A stretch of 45,223 nt of DNA from CALZKI01 sp964567585. Its GTDB lineage: Bacteria > Bacillota > Clostridia > Lachnospirales > Lachnospiraceae. The notes beneath the pieces were generated by a model. That model made no database searches and was not told where the DNA came from. It saw only the letters and a list, made by a program, of their open reading frames with translations. The stretch spans positions 1 to 45,223 of the forward strand of contig CAZMND010000007.1 of NCBI GenBank assembly GCA_964567585.1. Direction: 5' to 3'. This document shows positions 1 through 6,643 of the stretch, one piece after another; within the stretch, counting starts at the first letter, position 1; each line of letters opens with the position of its first letter. Made by a program: the position numbers and the translations under genes.

Positions 1-435
1 GTCCATATCCGCCCAGAAACCAACTGTCTGTGAGAAATCTTCCCACATTCCTTTGTATTTCCAAACACTTTCCTTACATTTTGTAATAAATGGGTCGAGA
101 CCATATTCTTCAATCTGTTCCTTACCATCAAGGCCCAATAATTTTTCTACTTCCAATTCAACAGGAAGACCGTGTGTGTCCCAACCTGCTTTTCTTGGAA
201 CCATATAGCCCTTCATGGTACGGTAACGTGGAATCATATCTTTGATAACACGAGTCAAAACGTGTCCGATATGTGGTTTACCATTAGCTGTTGGCGGTCC
301 GTCGTAGAAGGTGTATGTTTCGCCTTCTTTTCTGGAATCCATGCTCTTCTGAAAAATATCGTTTTCTTTCCAGAATTTGCAGGTTTCTTTTTCACGTTCC
401 ACAAAATTCATGTTGTTCGATACTTTGTTGTACAT
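1..435 (-). CDS. ileS: Isoleucyl-tRNA synthetase, N-terminal part (runs off the window)
   Basis: Charges tRNA-Ile with isoleucine in the cytoplasm. Only the first 145 codons are present; the gene continues past position 1. My translation from the ATG at 435 gives the class I HIGH signature (KPHIGHV, HIGH about residues 55-58), followed by the IleS-type stretch around KAGWDTHGLPVE. The segments DGPPTANG before HIGH and WEDFSQTVGFW after it also fit IleS better than ValS or LeuS. A T-box leader whose specifier reads ATC (isoleucine) lies directly upstream, which independently supports the identity. The start follows a GAAAGGAAAAA ribosome binding site. Very sure of the family; the C-terminal editing and anticodon domains cannot be seen here. 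Confidence 0.95.
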   Translation of the reverse strand, partial: MYNKVSNNMNFVEREKETCKFWKENDIFQKSMDSRKEGETYTFYDGPPTANGKPHIGHVLTRVIKDMIPRYRTMKGYMVPRKAGWDTHGLPVELEVEKLLGLDGKEQIEEYGLDPFITKCKESVWKYKGMWEDFSQTVGFWADMD

Positions 436-499
436 TGTTTTTTCCTTTCTCAAAGATTACGCATTGTATGTTTTGTTTGTCAGTCAACGACCGGCAAAT

Positions 500-529
500 A
501 AAAAAACCTCATCCTGTAAAAGGACGAGG
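500..529 (-). terminator. T-box regulated intrinsic terminator
   Basis: A hairpin with arms CCTCGTCC and GGATGAGG and a short T/A-rich loop is followed on the minus strand by a run of seven T, about 65 bases upstream of the ileS ATG. It overlaps the region that would form the alternative antiterminator with the T-box sequence. Confidence 0.88.
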
Positions 530-781
530 CTATAGCTTCGTTTATACCACCTGTTACATCATACTCCCACAAAAATGTGTTTTATATGGTTTCCTTTAAC
601 GGCGGAATACCGGTGAATGCCTACTGATTTATCTGTAATGCTAAAAACGTTCGGCACCACGACTCGGAAGTGATATTCAGATATACTCTACTAATACCGG
701 TCTTGCACCCTCACCGGCTCGCTGAAACGTTCGTTGTATACCCTACTGTCTTCGTCTTAGTCTTTACCAAATTTTCACCTA
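500..781 (-). promoter_or_regulatory. T-box riboswitch leader of ileS (isoleucine specifier)
   Basis: The leader lies between the ileS promoter and its start codon. Read on the minus strand it contains the GTGAGGGTGC and GACCGGTA elements of stem I, then a specifier loop GAATATCAC in which ATC (672-674 on the plus strand) is an isoleucine codon. The conserved T-box sequence AGGTGGTATAAACG lies near 540-552, followed by a terminator hairpin. In this family uncharged tRNA pairs with the specifier and the T-box bulge, stabilising an antiterminator. Elements and order are seen directly; the exact fold is inferred. Confidence 0.92.
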
Positions 782-787
782 TTTAAA

Positions 788-815
788 ATTATAAGGTGTT
801 TTTTGGCAATGTCAA
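788..815 (-). promoter_or_regulatory. Predicted promoter of the ileS T-box leader
   Basis: On the minus strand TTGACA (815-810) and TATAAT (793-788) are separated by 16 bases, a near-perfect housekeeping promoter. It sits only about 10 bases downstream of the stop codon of the preceding gene, with no terminator visible between them, so some read-through from the ABC operon is possible. Confidence 0.85.
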
Positions 816-825
816 GAGTTTTACA

Positions 826-1290
826 CTATTTTCGTTTGTAGGAAATTAGGTTCAGTTCTATTATTAAAAAGCTCACTGTCAGCATAGCTCCGGCCGTACA
901 TCCGAGTGCAACCAGTGTACGAAGTAAATCAAACCGGAAGCAGGTTACCACAATCGGTATCAGTGTCAGCAGTAACTGAATTCCCGTAATCTTGAAAGCC
1001 ATCTTGTATTGTGCTTTTCGGATAGTTGCCAAATTTACCGGAAAATAACACAATTTCCCAGCCAAGGACTCCTGTCCCTCTTTTCCCGGAACGGCCGTCG
1101 CATGTGACATTATGATAGTTGCAATAATTCCCCCTGCAACGGAAGTCAATACCGCAACAAAGCCGTTTGACATTGCAAATACCAGAAACATAAGCGCTAT
1201 GTAAAACATATCTGTAAAAGCAAATGTAAGCATCATCGTACTGTTTTTATTTAATAAATCATCTTGAAGATTTTTCACTTTTTCCAGCAT
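826..1290 (-). CDS. Small integral membrane protein of the ABC operon
   Basis: A 154-residue hydrophobic protein, last gene of the five-gene ABC/GntR operon. After a short charged N-terminus (about 25 residues) there are roughly four membrane segments, near residues 25-45, 48-65, 100-118 and 122-145, ending in a basic tail. I do not recognise a named family. By position it is probably the membrane partner of the ATPase encoded just upstream, as small permease-like proteins are in YtrA-type operons. I chose the ATG at 1290 rather than 1296 because AGGAG then sits 7 bases upstream; the earlier ATG would leave only one base. It overlaps the end of the preceding gene region closely, implying translational coupling. 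Function otherwise unknown. Confidence 0.7.
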   Translation of the reverse strand: MLEKVKNLQDDLLNKNSTMMLTFAFTDMFYIALMFLVFAMSNGFVAVLTSVAGGIIATIIMSHATAVPGKEGQESLAGKLCYFPVNLATIRKAQYKMAFKITGIQLLLTLIPIVVTCFRFDLLRTLVALGCTAGAMLTVSFLIIELNLISYKRK

Positions 1291-1292
1291 AA

Positions 1293-2180
1293 TCATTCTC
1301 CTTCAGTCAGTGATAGCATTGGTGCACACAAATAATACATGATTTCGTCAAGACTTGTACGTTCAACCTGCAATTTGTTTGCAACCGACGGATTATTTTT
1401 TAGATAATATACGTCCGTAAAAATCGTGTGAAACAAATTACCTTTTCTCTTCACCCGTGTGTACGTTGCCTTTGGAATATCCGAAAGCATCTCTACATCA
1501 CCGCTAACAAGCGGATACATGTCAGTTAAAGTCTCTTTATCCTCATAAAATACCATTTCACCTTCATCCAGCATCATCACATAATCTGCCACTTTATCCA
1601 AATCCGCAGTTAAATGGGTTGATATAATAACCGACAGCATTTCTTCATTTACAACACTTTGCAAAATCTTTAAAAACTCCCTGCGGAAAACCGGATCAAG
1701 TCCCCCTGTTGGTTCATCTAAAATAAGTAATCTTGGCGAATGTGCCAAAGCAAACGCCAACTGAAACTTAGTTTCCATACCCTTACTGAGTTCTCCGTAA
1801 TCCATATCATAATAAAGCCCAAACTTCTTTAAATATGCATCAAATTTTTCTCCGTCCCAATCATCATACAAAGCCCCTAATAGTTCCCCGTTTTTTAGGA
1901 GCGTTTCCTTACCAAGAAACGGGCCGTCCTCGATAATGAAGCCTATTTTTTCCGTAGCGGCTCTTTTATGGAAAGTATTTGTGGCACCGTCCACGGAAAT
2001 TTCTCCTTTATAATCAATAGCACCTATAATACACTTCATCAACGTAGTTTTTCCGGCACCGTTTTTGCCAATCAGCCCTAAAATATATCCTTCAGGCAAA
2101 GTAAACGAAATGTCCTTTAATGAAAAATCCTTGTAGATTTTATTAACCTTGTTTACCACAAGCAATTCCCTATCTTTCAT
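1293..2180 (-). CDS. ABC transporter ATP-binding protein (YtrB-like)
   Basis: Cytoplasmic ATPase subunit of an ABC exporter, 295 residues. Seen: Walker A GKNGAGKTT at residues 38-46, a degenerate signature LSKGMETKF near 132, Walker B LLILDEPTGGLD near 152, and the switch histidine in STHL. After about residue 215 there is a C-terminal extension typical of ATPases in GntR-controlled bacitracin/antibiotic-stress ABC operons. The gene overlaps the GntR gene by 11 bases and is followed at once by a membrane protein gene, so the three are translated together. The substrate is unknown; the related Bacillus ytr system responds to cell-wall antibiotics, but that is family knowledge and not shown here. 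Confidence 0.9.
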   Translation of the reverse strand: MKDRELLVVNKVNKIYKDFSLKDISFTLPEGYILGLIGKNGAGKTTLMKCIIGAIDYKGEISVDGATNTFHKRAATEKIGFIIEDGPFLGKETLLKNGELLGALYDDWDGEKFDAYLKKFGLYYDMDYGELSKGMETKFQLAFALAHSPRLLILDEPTGGLDPVFRREFLKILQSVVNEEMLSVIISTHLTADLDKVADYVMMLDEGEMVFYEDKETLTDMYPLVSGDVEMLSDIPKATYTRVKRKGNLFHTIFTDVYYLKNNPSVANKLQVERTSLDEIMYYLCAPMLSLTEGE

Positions 2181-2547
2181 CGTACAACACCTCCAGCATA
2201 TCCATCATATCCTGCTTAGAAAGCTTGGCATTTTTGCATTGTTTAATAAGTTCCACCATCTGCGTTTCCAACCCCTGAATCCGCTTTTCCTTTAAAAGTT
2301 CGGTTTTACTGTGCGCCACGTAAAAACCCTTGCCCTGCTTTGCATAAATTAAACCCTCTTTTTCCAATTCCTCATAAGCTCTTTTTGTGGTAATTACACT
2401 GATTTGAAGCTGTGATGCCAAGGCACGGATAGAAGGCAGTGCCTCATCCGGCGCCGCCTCTCCTTTTATAATACAATCCTTTATCTGCGCAATAATCTGT
2501 TCATATATCGCCGCATTACTTGTATTTGATAGAATGATTCGAATCAT
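2170..2547 (-). CDS. GntR-family transcriptional regulator, YtrA subfamily
   Basis: A short (125-residue) GntR regulator. The N-terminal winged helix-turn-helix runs from AIYEQIIAQIKDCIIKGE through LPSIRALASQLQIS (recognition region about 40-60) to the wing EKEGLIYAKQGKGFYVA near 80-98. The remaining ~25 residues form a short helical tail with no ligand-binding domain, the hallmark of the YtrA subfamily. It is encoded inside the operon between the two ABC modules, the usual arrangement for an autoregulating YtrA repressor. The perfect palindrome GTGTATAT-N4-ATATACAC covering the operon's -10 box (4146-4165) is the obvious candidate operator. Inducer unknown; cell-envelope stress or a peptide antibiotic would fit the family. 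Confidence 0.92.
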   Translation of the reverse strand: MIRIILSNTSNAAIYEQIIAQIKDCIIKGEAAPDEALPSIRALASQLQISVITTKRAYEELEKEGLIYAKQGKGFYVAHSKTELLKEKRIQGLETQMVELIKQCKNAKLSKQDMMDMLEVLYDER

Positions 2548-2549
2548 AA

Positions 2550-3182
2550 TTAATACTCTTCTCCTTTATTGTCCCACATTGTAAATGGTCTGTATGTGTA
2601 ATCCTCAAATTTCACTTTCTTAAGATAATGCAACATATACACTATAGACGCCAGTAGCAGAACAAATGTAAGCACCAGTATCCACACAGGCATATCATCT
2701 GACATAAGGTCAAATGGTATTAACAAACTCATTATCCCTATCAAAATCCCAATCACGTGTCTCACCTCAAATTTATTTTTTATTCCCATTCCCTGTAATC
2801 CGTTTTCTGAAAAAAGCATCAATAACACCATGTAAAAAACTAATGTTCCGATTCCATACCAGCTCCATTCTAAATTTTTCCACTCACTGATACCAATAAC
2901 CGCAGCAGCCACCAACGCCATAAAACCGCAAATCAAAACGATTCGCCAAATAAACAACTGCCTTATCTGTTTTTCACTGAGCGGTACCACAAAATGTATT
3001 CTCCAAGTCTTGGGCATCATAAACGAAATTACCATCATTATAAGATACATCCAATAATACATACCCACATCATGAAACGGTCCGATTACAATCACAATCA
3101 AAAAAATCGGAGCAATCCACCAAAAACTTCTGAATAACTTTTTCATATCCGCCACATACATATTCAATGCAAGCTTAAACAT
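2550..3182 (-). CDS. ABC transporter permease-like membrane protein
   Basis: A 210-residue polytopic membrane protein with about six hydrophobic segments (near residues 18-37, 40-56, 76-98, 108-125, 140-157 and 165-187) and a charged C-terminal tail. It is preceded by an AAGGAG site 8 bases from the ATG and overlaps the end of the upstream ATPase gene by 8 bases. I do not recognise conserved motifs. By position it is the membrane partner of the ATPase encoded at 3175-4092. The family resembles the poorly conserved permeases in YtrA-type operons. Function as an exporter or detoxification subunit is inferred from context only. Confidence 0.8.
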   Translation of the reverse strand: MFKLALNMYVADMKKLFRSFWWIAPIFLIVIVIGPFHDVGMYYWMYLIMMVISFMMPKTWRIHFVVPLSEKQIRQLFIWRIVLICGFMALVAAAVIGISEWKNLEWSWYGIGTLVFYMVLLMLFSENGLQGMGIKNKFEVRHVIGILIGIMSLLIPFDLMSDDMPVWILVLTFVLLLASIVYMLHYLKKVKFEDYTYRPFTMWDNKGEEY

Positions 3183-4092
3183 TCAAATCACTCCTTTTTT
3201 CCTTCTTTGTCATATGGTAAACCATGATATCTTCTATAGTCGGAATACTTACCTGAACCGGTACTCTGAACTCAAAATCCTCTTCCGGCAGAAGCACCAA
3301 AGCCTCACTGAAAATATCTTCATCCTTTCTGCCCACAACATATTTATTGTAATAATTGATTTGACCACGGCTTCCTTTTATTAGTCTAAACTTTGAAACC
3401 AACTCTTCCTTTTCCATAAAAAAGTTTTGCTTGCCTTCTTCTACATATAAAATATAATCCGCAATCCGATCCAAATCCCCCGTCAGATGAGTAGATAAAA
3501 CAATACTTTTTGTTCCGTCCTCTACAATTTCAAAAAACAACTCCACCACTTCTTTTCTAAATATCGGGTCAAGCCCCGCAGACGGCTCGTCGAAAATATA
3601 AAGATTCGCATTATAGCTTAAGCAAAACGCAAGTTGCGCCTTCACCTTCATACCCTTTGACTGTTTTCTTATGCTCTTACGCATTGGTACTCCAAACCGT
3701 TTACAATATTCTTCATACTTTTTGTAGTCGAAACCGTCATACAAAGGTCCAAAGGTCTTTCCAATATCCTTTGGCGATAAATCAAGTGGAAACAGACATT
3801 CATCCGTAACAAAAGCAATTGCTTTTTTGGCTTTTACGCTTTCTAAAACCCTGTCATAACCTGCCACAGCAATCTTCCCTTCATTTGGTTGATAGAGTCC
3901 TAATATTGTACGAAGCAATGTAGTTTTTCCTGCCCCATTTTTTCCTACGATTCCCAAAATATATCCCGGCTCTATACGAAAATCAAAATCCGACAGTGTG
4001 AATGACTTTCTCTCTTCTTTAGAATTTATAATCTTTTGCGAAAATAACGTCTTTGTCATATGATTTACTTCCAATATATATCTACTGTCCAT
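3175..4092 (-). CDS. ABC transporter ATP-binding protein, first gene of GntR operon
   Basis: Nucleotide-binding subunit of an ABC transporter, 305 residues from the chosen start. Seen: Walker A GKNGAGKTT near residue 50, signature-like KQSKGMKVKAQLAF near 145, Walker B LYIFDEPSAGLDP near 165, and switch STHL near 195. A C-terminal extension of about 80 residues follows. An in-frame ATG exists at 4110, but the ATG at 4092 has GAGGG placed 6 bases upstream and begins with the family-typical N-terminus (MDSRYILEVNHMTK), so I prefer 4092. It is the first gene after the predicted promoter/operator at 4146-4185. The pairing of two distinct ATPases in one GntR operon suggests two transporters or a heterodimer. 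Confidence 0.9.
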   Translation of the reverse strand: MDSRYILEVNHMTKTLFSQKIINSKEERKSFTLSDFDFRIEPGYILGIVGKNGAGKTTLLRTILGLYQPNEGKIAVAGYDRVLESVKAKKAIAFVTDECLFPLDLSPKDIGKTFGPLYDGFDYKKYEEYCKRFGVPMRKSIRKQSKGMKVKAQLAFCLSYNANLYIFDEPSAGLDPIFRKEVVELFFEIVEDGTKSIVLSTHLTGDLDRIADYILYVEEGKQNFFMEKEELVSKFRLIKGSRGQINYYNKYVVGRKDEDIFSEALVLLPEEDFEFRVPVQVSIPTIEDIMVYHMTKKEKRSDLNV

Positions 4093-4145
4093 CTTACCCT
4101 CATTTCTCATACATCTATGCGCACTGTATATTCTGTGTATGAACT

Positions 4146-4185
4146 GTGTATATCAATATATACACCCATTTGTACACACTGTCAA
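4146..4185 (-). promoter_or_regulatory. Promoter with embedded GntR-type operator
   Basis: On the minus strand TTGACA (4185-4180) and TATATA (4162-4157) are 17 bases apart. A perfect inverted repeat, GTGTATAT-CAAT-ATATACAC, occupies 4146-4165 and covers the -10 box. A degenerate extra TGTATA half-site lies near 4125-4131. A regulator bound there would block RNA polymerase. That the bound protein is the GntR regulator of this operon is inferred from its position. Confidence 0.82.
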
Positions 4186-4196
4186 CACTTTTATCA

Positions 4197-4225
4197 TTGC
4201 AACTTTATTTTTTTTTTACTATAAT
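4197..4225 (+). promoter_or_regulatory. Predicted pncB promoter
   Basis: TTGCAA (4197-4202) and TATAAT (4220-4225) are separated by 17 bases, about 38 bases upstream of the pncB start codon. It diverges from the ABC-operon promoter, whose -35 lies only about 12 bases away, so the two start regions may influence each other. Confidence 0.75.
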
Positions 4226-4263
4226 GGGGAAAAATATAAAAAACTCAAAAGAGGGATGAGACG

Positions 4264-5718
4264 ATGGACAGACAAAATTTGACTTTACTAACAGATTTGT
4301 ATGAACTGACTATGATGCAAGGCTACTTTCAGCACAAAGACCGTAACGAAACCGTTATCTTTGATGCCTTTTACAGAAGTAATCCCTGCGGTGGCGGCTA
4401 TGCCATTGCGGCCGGTCTCGAGCAGGTAATTCAGTATGTGAAGGAATTGCATTTTGACAAGGAAGATATTGATTATTTAAGAAGCCTTGGTATTTTCGGC
4501 GAAGATTTTCTTGAATACCTCCGCAACTTCAAATTCAGCGGTGACATTTATGCCATTCCGGAAGGAACCGTTGTTTTTCCACGTGAGCCACTTGTAAAGG
4601 TTATTGCACCGATTATGGAAGCCCAGCTTGTGGAAACAGCTATTTTAAATATTGTAAATCATCAGAGTCTGATTGCTACCAAAGCCTCCCGCGTTTGCTT
4701 CGCAGCAAAAGGAGACGGGGTTTTGGAATTCGGTCTTCGTCGTGCACAGGGACCTGACGCAGGTACTTATGGGGCAAGAGCCGCAATGATTGGTGGTTGC
4801 GTAGGCACATCCAACGTACTCTGCGGCCAGTTGTTTGACGTTCCGGTGCGCGGAACACATGCACATAGCTGGATTATGAGTTTCCCGGATGAATATACTG
4901 CATTTAAAACCTATGCGGATATGTATCCGGACGCTTGTACTTTACTGGTAGATACTTATGACACCTTAAAATCCGGTGTTCCGAATGCCATCCGCGTTTT
5001 CACTGAAATGCGCGAAAAAGGCATCCATCCTAAGAGCTATGGTATCCGTCTGGACAGCGGCGACCTTGCTTACCTTAGTAAAAAAGCAAGAAAAATGCTG
5101 GATGATGCAGGCTTCGAAGATGCAGTCATCTCCGCATCCAACGACCTTGACGAATACTTAATCGACAGTTTGAAGGTTCAGGGTGCAAAAATTACTTCCT
5201 GGGGTGTTGGTACACACCTTATTACCGCAAAGGACAACCCTTCTTTTGGTGGTGTATACAAGTTGGCCGCTATTATGGGACCTGACGGAAAATTCATTCC
5301 TAAGATTAAGCTTTCCGAAAACTCAGAAAAGGTGACAAACCCGGGCAATAAGACCATCCACCGTATCTACGATAAAGAAAACGGCAAAATCAAAGCCGAT
5401 TTGATTTGTCTTGTAGATGAAGAATTTGATGAAAACAAACCGTTATTATTGTTTGACCCTGCAGAGCCTTGGAAAAAAACAAAGCTTGCTCCTGGCAGTT
5501 ATACAATGAAAGAACTTATGAAACCAATTTTCAAAAATGGCGAATGCGTATACGAATCTCCAAAGGTTATGGACATCCGCGCATATTGCCAGAAAGAGTT
5601 AAATACTCTTTGGGATGAAACAAGACGTCTTGTAAACCCACATAAAGTATATGTGGATTTATCAAGCAAGCTGTATGATATTAAAATTGAATTACTGGAT
5701 CAGATGAGCCAGGACTAA
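4264..5718 (+). CDS. pncB: Nicotinate phosphoribosyltransferase
   Basis: Makes nicotinate mononucleotide from nicotinate and PRPP, the committing step of the Preiss-Handler NAD salvage route; cytoplasmic. The 484-residue length fits the long bacterial NAPRTase type. Seen: the N-terminal LTDLYELTMMQGYF signature (residues 8-21), the ALEFGLRRAQGPDA-type segment near 155-165 (here LEFGLRRAQGPDAG), the GTHAHSW motif with histidines 199 and 201 in the region of the phosphorylated active-site histidine, and RLDSGDLAYLSK plus SNDLDEY downstream. The ribosome binding site is GAGGGATGAGACG before ATG. It has its own promoter and terminator, so it is monocistronic. Confidence 0.96.
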   Translation: MDRQNLTLLTDLYELTMMQGYFQHKDRNETVIFDAFYRSNPCGGGYAIAAGLEQVIQYVKELHFDKEDIDYLRSLGIFGEDFLEYLRNFKFSGDIYAIPEGTVVFPREPLVKVIAPIMEAQLVETAILNIVNHQSLIATKASRVCFAAKGDGVLEFGLRRAQGPDAGTYGARAAMIGGCVGTSNVLCGQLFDVPVRGTHAHSWIMSFPDEYTAFKTYADMYPDACTLLVDTYDTLKSGVPNAIRVFTEMREKGIHPKSYGIRLDSGDLAYLSKKARKMLDDAGFEDAVISASNDLDEYLIDSLKVQGAKITSWGVGTHLITAKDNPSFGGVYKLAAIMGPDGKFIPKIKLSENSEKVTNPGNKTIHRIYDKENGKIKADLICLVDEEFDENKPLLLFDPAEPWKKTKLAPGSYTMKELMKPIFKNGECVYESPKVMDIRAYCQKELNTLWDETRRLVNPHKVYVDLSSKLYDIKIELLDQMSQD

Positions 5719-5731
5719 AAGAAATAATTAC

Positions 5732-5768
5732 GCAGCACTGATAGATTACGTCAGTGCTGCTACTTTTT
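5732..5768 (+). terminator. Intrinsic terminator after pncB
   Basis: Arms GCAGCACTGA and TCAGTGCTGC (10 bp) enclose a 9-base loop and are followed by TACTTTTTTATTT. The reverse direction also ends in a T/A-rich run, so it may also stop spoVT transcripts arriving from the other side. Confidence 0.88.
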
Positions 5769-5904
5769 TATTTATACTCTTTTTCTGTAATACGGTTGTC
5801 TTTTTATTTTTTGTAAATTTAACTGTATTTTTCCGCATACGAAACGGTCGAAATTTTACTTTTCGGTAATTCAACTGTAAAGTATATTTCACATAACTCC
5901 ATTT

Positions 5905-6450
5905 TCATTGCTCCATCTGTCTTCCTAAAAATCCTGCTGCCGACTGCAATAATTTCTGTTCTACTTCTCCCATTCGACTACGGATTTCATTGCTCAACAA
6001 AATTACTGAGCCAATAACATCTCCCTGGCAAATTATCGGACAAATAGCTTCGTGTACATATTCATTTTCCTTATCCTTAGCAACGGAAATAAAATTCCGT
6101 TCTCCTTTAGCAGCCATAACCGATTCACGGTTTGTCATTTTTCCTTCCAATTCTTTGCTGATGTAAGCCTGCAAATAATTTTTGAGACCGCCTGCCACAG
6201 CAATAATCTGATCCCTGTCCGTAATCATCGCCACATGGCCTGAAACCTGTGAAAGGGATGCCACATACTGCTTGGCAAAGGTACTCATTTCACCTATGGG
6301 TGAATATTTTTTCAAAATAATTTCCCCTTCATGACCGGTAAATATTTCAAGTGGATCTGATTCCCTGATTCTCATTGTACGTCTGATTTCTTTTGGAATA
6401 ACGACTCTTCCTAAATCATCTATTCTACGAACAATACCTGTTGCTTTCAT
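5905..6450 (-). CDS. spoVT: Stage V sporulation protein T (AbrB-family regulator)
   Basis: Transcription factor that tunes late forespore gene expression. The 181 residues match SpoVT: an N-terminal AbrB-type swapped-hairpin DNA-binding domain (MKATGIVRRIDDLGRVVIPKE and on to residue ~50) followed by a GAF-like C-terminal domain (about 55-180). An upstream extension of the open frame exists, but the ATG at 6450 is preceded by AAGGAG and gives the family-typical MKATGIVRR start. Its leader and first seven codons lie inside an 87-bp sequence duplicated at 8243-8329. The ribosome binding site is part of a long hairpin, suggesting control at translation. In relatives this gene is expressed in the forespore; no clear sporulation sigma site could be assigned here. 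Confidence 0.95.
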   Translation of the reverse strand: MKATGIVRRIDDLGRVVIPKEIRRTMRIRESDPLEIFTGHEGEIILKKYSPIGEMSTFAKQYVASLSQVSGHVAMITDRDQIIAVAGGLKNYLQAYISKELEGKMTNRESVMAAKGERNFISVAKDKENEYVHEAICPIICQGDVIGSVILLSNEIRSRMGEVEQKLLQSAAGFLGRQMEQ

Positions 6451-6517
6451 ATAAAAAATCTCCTTCTTTACAAATAATGTAATGTTATTATCTGTAAAAA
6501 AAGGAGATTTATACTTT
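6431..6517. repeat. 87-bp direct repeat, copy 1 (spoVT leader and first codons)
   Basis: Identical over 87 bases to 8243-8329. This copy holds the functional spoVT leader, ribosome binding site and first seven codons. The two copies stand 1812 bases apart and bound the AAA/DUF4143 ATPase gene. The bases just outside each end differ between the copies, so the repeat limits are sharp. Confidence 0.95.
6456..6510 (-). promoter_or_regulatory. Leader hairpin sequestering the spoVT ribosome binding site
   Basis: In the mRNA sense AAATCTCCTT is complementary to AAGGAGATTT, which contains the spoVT Shine-Dalgarno sequence. Inner arms TTTACA/TGTAAA and ATAAT/ATTAT extend the stem. If the transcript begins upstream of 6510 the ribosome binding site would be paired. 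Pairing is read directly from the sequence; a regulatory effect is inferred. Confidence 0.6.
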
Positions 6518-6643
6518 ATTTTTGTGTTTGCCACTCAGAGCATATCGAATAAATCAAAGGTGTTTGTATCAATGATATTGGAGATAAGCTCATTCATTTT
6601 TAATTCCGTGGAAATACACAGGATTAAATGACATCAACGCGCC

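Noticed and set aside
172..599. Plus-strand open frames of 109 and 102 codons
   Set aside because: They lie antisense to ileS and its T-box leader, have no ribosome binding site and encode Cys/Phe-rich nonsense.
5818..5901. Minus-strand 27-codon frame just after spoVT
   Set aside because: A GGAG lies 8 bases upstream, but the peptide has no recognisable feature and conservation cannot be judged.
6431..6530. Sporulation sigma-G promoter for spoVT
   Set aside because: Several CAT-rich -10-like words are present but none is paired with a suitable -35 at correct spacing.
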